Shown here in pieces: positions 60,352 to 64,000 of a stretch of 64,000 nt of DNA (position 1 is its first letter; each line of letters starts with the position of its first letter). The notes under the pieces are model-generated. The model saw only the letters and a program-made list of their open reading frames with translations. It was not told the origin of the DNA and searched no databases. Source of the DNA: Hyphomicrobiales bacterium (GTDB taxonomy: Bacteria > Pseudomonadota > Alphaproteobacteria > Rhizobiales > Rhizobiaceae). The translations under genes and the position numbers were made by a program. Location of the stretch: assembly GCA_900469965.1 (NCBI GenBank), contig UBZP01000005.1, forward strand, positions 124,001-188,000, written 5' to 3'.

Positions 60352-60953
60352 CACGGCACCCTGCCGTCGTTGCGGGGGCCTGGCTGGCAGGCCTCCTCAT
60401 CGCCGTCCTCGTCGGCGTCATGATCTCGGTTGCCGCCGACAGGAGCAGGCCCGGCCCGTTTCGGGGGCAGTTCGCGCTGGTCGACGACAGGGGCAATGCC
60501 GTCGACCAGTCGATCTTTCATGGAAGCCCGTCCCTCGTCTATTTCGGCTACACCCGCTGCCCGGAGGTCTGCCCGACGACGCTCTACGAGGTCGCCGACT
60601 GGCTGAAGGCGATCGGGCCGCGCGGCAAGGGCCTGAAGGCCTATTTCTTCTCGGTCGACCCGGAGCGCGACACGCCGGACGTGATGCACGGCTACGTGAC
60701 CGCCTTCACCGACCGCATCCGCGGCATCACCGGCGCGCCGGAGGAAATGCGGAAGGTCGTGGACGGCTGGATGATCCATGCCAGCCGGCTGCCCGGCGCG
60801 GACGGGGACTACCACATGCGCCACACCATGTCGCTGCTGCTCGTCGGCGCCGACGGGCGCCTGAAGGCGATGATCCCCTACGGGATGGATCGCGACGCGG
60901 CGATTGCGCGCATCGAGGAGACGCTGCTCGCCAGGACAAGTGACCCGGGTTGA
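60348..60953 (+). CDS. SCO1/SenC-family copper protein
   Basis: A 201-residue membrane-anchored thioredoxin-fold protein (one N-terminal helix, about residues 7-28). The copper site is complete: CPEVC (CxxxC) and the distal His in GDYHMRHT. It starts with GTG overlapping the upstream stop (GTGA). It assembles the CuA site of cytochrome oxidase with PCuAC. Confidence 0.92.
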   Translation: MTRHPAVVAGAWLAGLLIAVLVGVMISVAADRSRPGPFRGQFALVDDRGNAVDQSIFHGSPSLVYFGYTRCPEVCPTTLYEVADWLKAIGPRGKGLKAYFFSVDPERDTPDVMHGYVTAFTDRIRGITGAPEEMRKVVDGWMIHASRLPGADGDYHMRHTMSLLLVGADGRLKAMIPYGMDRDAAIARIEETLLARTSDPG

Positions 60954-60978
60954 GAGGCTGCCGGCACGGTTTGTGACA

Positions 60979-60999
60979 GAATTGGAAAGGAATTGGAAA
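60979..60999 (+). repeat. Tandem 10-bp repeat at 11-bp period upstream of the phosphoesterase
   Basis: GAATTGGAAA occurs twice, 11 bases apart start to start. Repeats at one helical turn are typical of sites for OmpR/PhoB-type response regulators. The sequence is not the PhoB consensus CTGTCAT. Confidence 0.45.
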
Positions 61000-61043
61000 A
61001 GACCGTTACAGCTCTGACATGAGAGCCGGCTAGGGCCTTCCTG

Positions 61044-61072
61044 CGGCGCGTCCGACAGTCCGAGACGCGCCG
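61044..61072 (+). repeat. Hairpin just upstream of the phosphoesterase gene
   Basis: Perfect nine-bp arms CGGCGCGTC and GACGCGCCG around an 11-base loop. It ends 17 bases before the ATG. No T-run follows, so it is a leader structure or operator rather than a terminator. Confidence 0.5.
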
Positions 61073-61089
61073 GTGCGGAGAAGCGGCCC

Positions 61090-61917
61090 ATGAAAATCAT
61101 CCAGATCACCGACACCCATTTCAGCCCCGAAAAGACGCATTTCAACGGCAACTGGGCGCCGCTCCTGAACTTCATCGAAGACAGCGGCGCCGATCTCGTC
61201 GTCCACACCGGCGACCTGACGGTGGACGGCGCCGACAAGGAAGCCGACATCACCTTCTCGATGGAGCTGATGCGGCAGGTGACGGCGCCGATGCTGATCG
61301 TGCCCGGCAACCACGACGTCGGGCATTTCGCGCACATGGACCAGCCGGTCAACGCCGAACGCCTCGCGCGCTGGCGCCGCATCGTCGGCGGCGACTGCTT
61401 CGTCGAGGACGCGAACGGCTGGCGTCTCGTCGGGCTCAATGCGCTTCTTCTCGGTCACGAGGACGAAGAGGAAGAGGCGCAGTTCGAATGGTTGCGGACC
61501 GCATTCGAAGAGCGCGACGGACGCCGGCTGGCGCTGTTCTCCCACAAGCCGCTGTTCGTCGACGCGCTCGACGAGGGCGACACGGGCTACTGGAGCGTCC
61601 GGCCGGCGCAGCGCAAGCGGCTCTACGACCTGATCGCCGCCAATGACGTGGCGCTGTTCGCCAGCGGCCACCTGCACTGGGCCTGGCAGGGCCGGTTCGA
61701 CAACACCGCGATCACCTGGGGACCTTCGGCCGCCTTCGTCATCGACAAGATCGAGCGCGAGATGCCGGGCGAACGCCTGGTCGGCGCGGTCGTCCACACC
61801 TTCGCCGACGACGTCAAAAGCGAGATCGTCGCCGTTCCGGGCATGACCGCGCACGTAATCGACGAGGTGATCCACGAGGTCTATCCGCGCGCGGCGAAGA
61901 AGGCGGCGGCGGAATGA
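61090..61917 (+). CDS. Calcineurin-like metallophosphoesterase (CpdA-like)
   Basis: A 275-residue cytosolic phosphoesterase with all class motifs: ITDTHFSP (DxH), HTGDLTVDG (GDxx), VPGNHDVGH (GNHD), FSHKP, and SGHLHWAW (GHLH). The family includes cyclic-AMP phosphodiesterase CpdA and broader phosphodiesterases; the substrate is not shown. Its stop overlaps the ATG of a truncated ABC ATPase reading frame (ATGA). The tandem repeats and hairpin in its leader suggest regulated expression. Confidence 0.87.
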   Translation: MKIIQITDTHFSPEKTHFNGNWAPLLNFIEDSGADLVVHTGDLTVDGADKEADITFSMELMRQVTAPMLIVPGNHDVGHFAHMDQPVNAERLARWRRIVGGDCFVEDANGWRLVGLNALLLGHEDEEEEAQFEWLRTAFEERDGRRLALFSHKPLFVDALDEGDTGYWSVRPAQRKRLYDLIAANDVALFASGHLHWAWQGRFDNTAITWGPSAAFVIDKIEREMPGERLVGAVVHTFADDVKSEIVAVPGMTAHVIDEVIHEVYPRAAKKAAAE

Positions 61918-62105
61918 GCGCGCTCGCTCTCCGCGACATCGCGAAATCCTTCGGCGGCAACCGCCAACGAGGTGAAGCGCCTGCTGCCGCGCAGCTGAGC
62001 GGCTGCCACGACCTGACCGGCGAGGGCCGTCGTCCGTTCCGGGACGGCGGCCTTCTCGTTGCCAACTACACGGCGCGCACCGTGCCGCCGCGGCGCAGCA
62101 GGTAG
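61914..62105 (+). pseudogene. Remnant of an ABC transporter ATP-binding gene (N-terminus only)
   Basis: The frame starts with an ATGA overlap with the phosphoesterase gene, and its first 16 residues (MSALALRDIAKSFGGN) read like the start of a sugar/glycerol-phosphate ABC ATPase of the MalK/UgpC type. After that the similarity stops: no Walker A follows, and the frame runs into unrelated sequence and through a terminator hairpin. A second frame reads ANEVKRLLPRS and stops at about 62016, as if another end had been joined. I read it as an internal deletion of a gene once in operon with the phosphoesterase. Confidence 0.5.
62025..62060 (+). terminator. Terminator downstream of the phosphoesterase and ABC remnant
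   Basis: An eleven-bp stem (GGCCGTCGTCC paired with GGACGGCGGCC, with one G-T pair) and a six-base loop, followed by TTCTCGTT. It ends a few bases before the stop of the convergent LacI gene. Confidence 0.65.
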
Positions 62106-63040
62106 TCCAGGGCGAAGTGGCGGGGCGGGGCGCCGTTCTCGGCGATGTCGAGCAGCAGCGAGGCTGCCGTCGTGCCCATGCTGGCATCGGGCATTTCGAT
62201 CGTCGTCAGCGGCGGGTCGAGCATCTGCCCCAACTCGATGCCGTCGAATCCTGCGACCGAGACGTCGCGCGGCACGCACAGCCCCTCCCGCCGCAGCGCG
62301 CCGATGACGCCGAAGGCCAGGAGATCGTTCGAGGCGATGATCGCGGTCGGCGAAGACCGAGCGAGCACGGTATCGAGCTCGAGCTGGCTGTAGCCGCCGA
62401 CGAAGGCGATCTGCAGGGCCTCGAGCGGGTCGACGCCCGCCTCCGCCATGGCCTGCAGGTAGCCGTCATGCCGCGACCGGGCGCGGTCGGAGGCGGTAAA
62501 GTTTCCGGAGATGAACAGGATCCGGCGATGGCCGAGATCCAGCAGGAACCGGGTCAATTCGTAGCCGGCAGCGACGTTATCGACGCAGACGGCCGCCGGA
62601 AACGCGGCCGTCGGGCGATTGCCGAGGAGGACAGTGGGCGGCAGGTCGGACGGCAGGTGCGCGCTCGCCCCCGGGTCGCACAGGGTGAGGATCAGCCCGG
62701 TCGGCCGGTCGTTCAGAAGCGCCTTTACGGCATCGGCCTCGCGCGCGGGATCGTAGTGGGACTGGGCGATCACGACGCCATGGCCGCCAACCAGCATCCG
62801 GTTCTCGATGCTGGAGAGGGAGGAGGAAAAGACGGGATTGGTGATGCTCGGCACGAGGACGCCGATGACCCGACGCCCGGCCTTCCCGCCGGCGGGCGAC
62901 TGGCGATAGCCGAGTTCGGCGGCTGCGCGCCGCACCTTGCGGACCATCGCGTCGCTGACGCAGCCGTTGCGGGTGAGCGCCCGGCTGGCGGTCGCGACCG
63001 AGCAGCCCGCTCTCAACGCCACCTCGTTGAGCGTAGTCAT
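62066..63040 (-). CDS. LacI-family transcriptional regulator
   Basis: A 324-residue repressor. The N-terminal HTH is MTTLNEVALRAGCSVATASRALTRNG, and the C-terminal periplasmic-binding-like sensor (about 60-320; IGVLVPSITNPVFSSSLSSIENRML, AIIASNDLLAFGVIGALRREG, DVSVAGFDGIELGQMLDPPLTTI) is of gluconate/sugar type. The hinge helix is rather divergent. GGAAGG lies about eight bases before the ATG at 63040; the longer open frame is not supported. Divergent from the GlxA-type gene. Confidence 0.92.
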   Translation of the reverse strand: MTTLNEVALRAGCSVATASRALTRNGCVSDAMVRKVRRAAAELGYRQSPAGGKAGRRVIGVLVPSITNPVFSSSLSSIENRMLVGGHGVVIAQSHYDPAREADAVKALLNDRPTGLILTLCDPGASAHLPSDLPPTVLLGNRPTAAFPAAVCVDNVAAGYELTRFLLDLGHRRILFISGNFTASDRARSRHDGYLQAMAEAGVDPLEALQIAFVGGYSQLELDTVLARSSPTAIIASNDLLAFGVIGALRREGLCVPRDVSVAGFDGIELGQMLDPPLTTIEMPDASMGTTAASLLLDIAENGAPPRHFALDYLLRRGGTVRAV

Positions 63041-63164
63041 CGAACATCCCTTCCGGCCGACACCGCCCATGGCCGACCAGGCGTGGTTTTCACGGTTTCT
63101 CATGAAAGATTTGTGTCAGTCGCGCCGGCCGGCATCCGCACGGTCCGCGTCCATCCGTCAGCAC

Positions 63165-63193
63165 TGGAAAGTTTGTCCCGAAATATCTATAAG
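63165..63193 (+). promoter_or_regulatory. Promoter for the GlxA-type regulator gene
   Basis: TGGAAA (four of six), 17 bases, TATAAG (five of six). Predicted leader about 20-25 bases. TCCCG and CGGGA (63176-63180 and 63194-63198) flank the -10 as a short inverted repeat, a possible operator. Confidence 0.5.
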
Positions 63194-63222
63194 CGGGAAA
63201 TTCGGCCACAAAGGAGACAGCC

Positions 63223-64000
63223 ATGCGCGAGGTCGGCTTCATCATGGAGGACGGGTTCCAGGTGATGGGCCTGGCCGCCCTGTCCGCCTTCGAATTTGCC
63301 AACGAGACGCTCGGCGCCGATACCTATCGGCTGACGGTGATGTCGGAGAAGGGCGGCACCGTTTTCTCCTCGCTCGGCATCCGCATCGAGACGCAGCCGC
63401 TCGGGGCCTTCCCCGATACGCTCATGGTCGTGGGCGAACTCGTGCCGCGCCGGGCCTCGCCCGGCCTGCGCGACTACCTCAAGACGGCCGGGCACGAATC
63501 ACGGCGGGTCGCGGGCGTCTGCACCGGCGCCTTTCTTCTCGCGGAGGCCGGCCTGCTCGACGGCCGCGGCGCGACCACCCACTGGGCGCACGCCAGGGCC
63601 CTGCAGGAACGCTTTCCCCAGATCGCCGTCAACGAGGACCGCATCTTCGTAAATGACGGCAACATCTGGACCTCGGCCGGCATGAGCGCCGCCATCGACC
63701 TGACCCTGGCGCTGATCGAGGAGGACCACGGCGCGGAACTGGCGCGCTCGATCGCGCGGAAACTGGTGGTCTACCACCGTCGCCCCGGCGGCCAGTCGCA
63801 GTTTTCCGCGCTTTTGGAACTGGAACCGCGTTCGGACCGCGTGCGCCGGGCCCTGGTCTATGCCAAGGAACACCTGCGCAATGCGCTCAGCGTCGAGGAG
63901 CTGGCCGAGGCGGCCAGCCTCAGCCCGCGCCAGTTCAGCCGCATCTTCCGCGAGGAGACCGGTCAGTCGCCCGCAAAGGCGGTCGAGCGGCTGCGGCTCG
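63223..64000 (+). CDS. GlxA-family (DJ-1/PfpI + AraC) transcriptional regulator, 3' truncated by window
   Basis: The first 259 residues of a regulator with a DJ-1/PfpI-like N-terminal domain (about 1-165; VGFIMEDGFQVMGLAALSAFEFAN, VAGVCTGAFLLAEAGLLDGRGATTHW) and the beginning of an AraC helix-turn-helix (about 205 onward; LSVEELAEAASLSPRQFSRIFREETGQSPAKAVERLRL). AAGGAG lies seven bases before the ATG. The cysteine in VCTGAF is at the position of the catalytic elbow of DJ-1 proteins, as in GlxA-type regulators. Its target genes are probably beyond the window end. Confidence 0.92.
   Translation, partial: MREVGFIMEDGFQVMGLAALSAFEFANETLGADTYRLTVMSEKGGTVFSSLGIRIETQPLGAFPDTLMVVGELVPRRASPGLRDYLKTAGHESRRVAGVCTGAFLLAEAGLLDGRGATTHWAHARALQERFPQIAVNEDRIFVNDGNIWTSAGMSAAIDLTLALIEEDHGAELARSIARKLVVYHRRPGGQSQFSALLELEPRSDRVRRALVYAKEHLRNALSVEELAEAASLSPRQFSRIFREETGQSPAKAVERLRL

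Noticed and set aside
60971-61020. Pho box before the phosphoesterase gene
   Set aside because: The TGTCA-like elements are 9 bases apart, not 11, and lack the CTGTCAT consensus. The GAATTGGAAA tandem has the right period but a different sequence.
1-64000. Transfer RNA, ribosomal RNA, CRISPR arrays, insertion sequences, prophage and integrase signatures
   Set aside because: I looked for them by eye and found none. No transposase-like frames, spaced identical repeats or tRNA-like cloverleaf ends were seen.

Overview
The window is GC-rich (roughly two thirds by eye), densely coded chromosome from an alphaproteobacterium. Several traits point to the Hyphomicrobiales (Rhizobiales), probably Rhizobiaceae or a close relative. 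These are a BcsN-type cellulose operon, a Mrp/Pha antiporter with fused A and B subunits, EcfG-type general-stress promoters (GGAAC-N16-CGTT), a DUF2946-PCuAC-Sco copper trio, and GlxA-, LacI- and RpiR-type regulators beside catabolic genes. I saw no rRNA, tRNA, CRISPR array, insertion sequence or phage gene.

Layout. 1-9.6 kb: the end of a Crp/Fnr regulator, an FAD amine/amino-acid oxidoreductase, phosphoketolase, and a YhiI-RbbA-YhhJ type ABC export system. 9.3-15.9 kb: a stress block with prkA(yeaG)-yeaH-ycgB(spoVR), a J-domain protein, and a small gene; the prkA operon and the small gene each have their own EcfG-type promoter. 16.2-24.3 kb: cellulose synthase operon bcsN-bcsA-bcsB-TPR protein, with no bcsZ and no bcsC. 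24.4-26.3 kb: xdhC and a divergent ureidoglycine aminohydrolase (purine/allantoin catabolism). 26.5-32.5 kb: the six-gene Mrp cation/proton antiporter operon.

32.6-44.4 kb: a divergent glycan island. The minus arm encodes two FkbM methyltransferases, CmcI and TylF family enzymes, rfbF, rfbG, a C-methyltransferase, an RmlC-like epimerase and a GT2 glycosyltransferase. Its last five genes (rfbF to GT2) overlap stop-to-start. The plus arm encodes an NAD-dependent epimerase, a radical SAM/SPASM protein and a GT4 glycosyltransferase. Together they look like a pathway for a CDP-linked, C-methyl-branched 6-deoxy sugar and for decorating a surface glycan. 44.5-48.9 kb: a MarR regulator, a PQQ sugar dehydrogenase and a dimethylglycine-dehydrogenase-like fusion enzyme.

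49-59.1 kb: a peptide/D-amino-acid utilisation cluster. It contains a peptide ABC transporter, an MlrC (M81) peptidase, a D-threonine-aldolase-like PLP enzyme, an RpiR regulator and RidA. Five copies of a 15-bp A/T-rich imperfect palindrome (NGAAAATRAWTWNCW) lie in the three intergenic regions that hold the four promoters of this cluster. They are very likely the RpiR operators and define a compact regulon. This is the most striking unannotated signal in the window. 59.2-64 kb: copper delivery genes, a CpdA-like phosphoesterase followed by an ABC-ATPase gene remnant, a LacI regulator and a divergent GlxA-type regulator cut by the window end.
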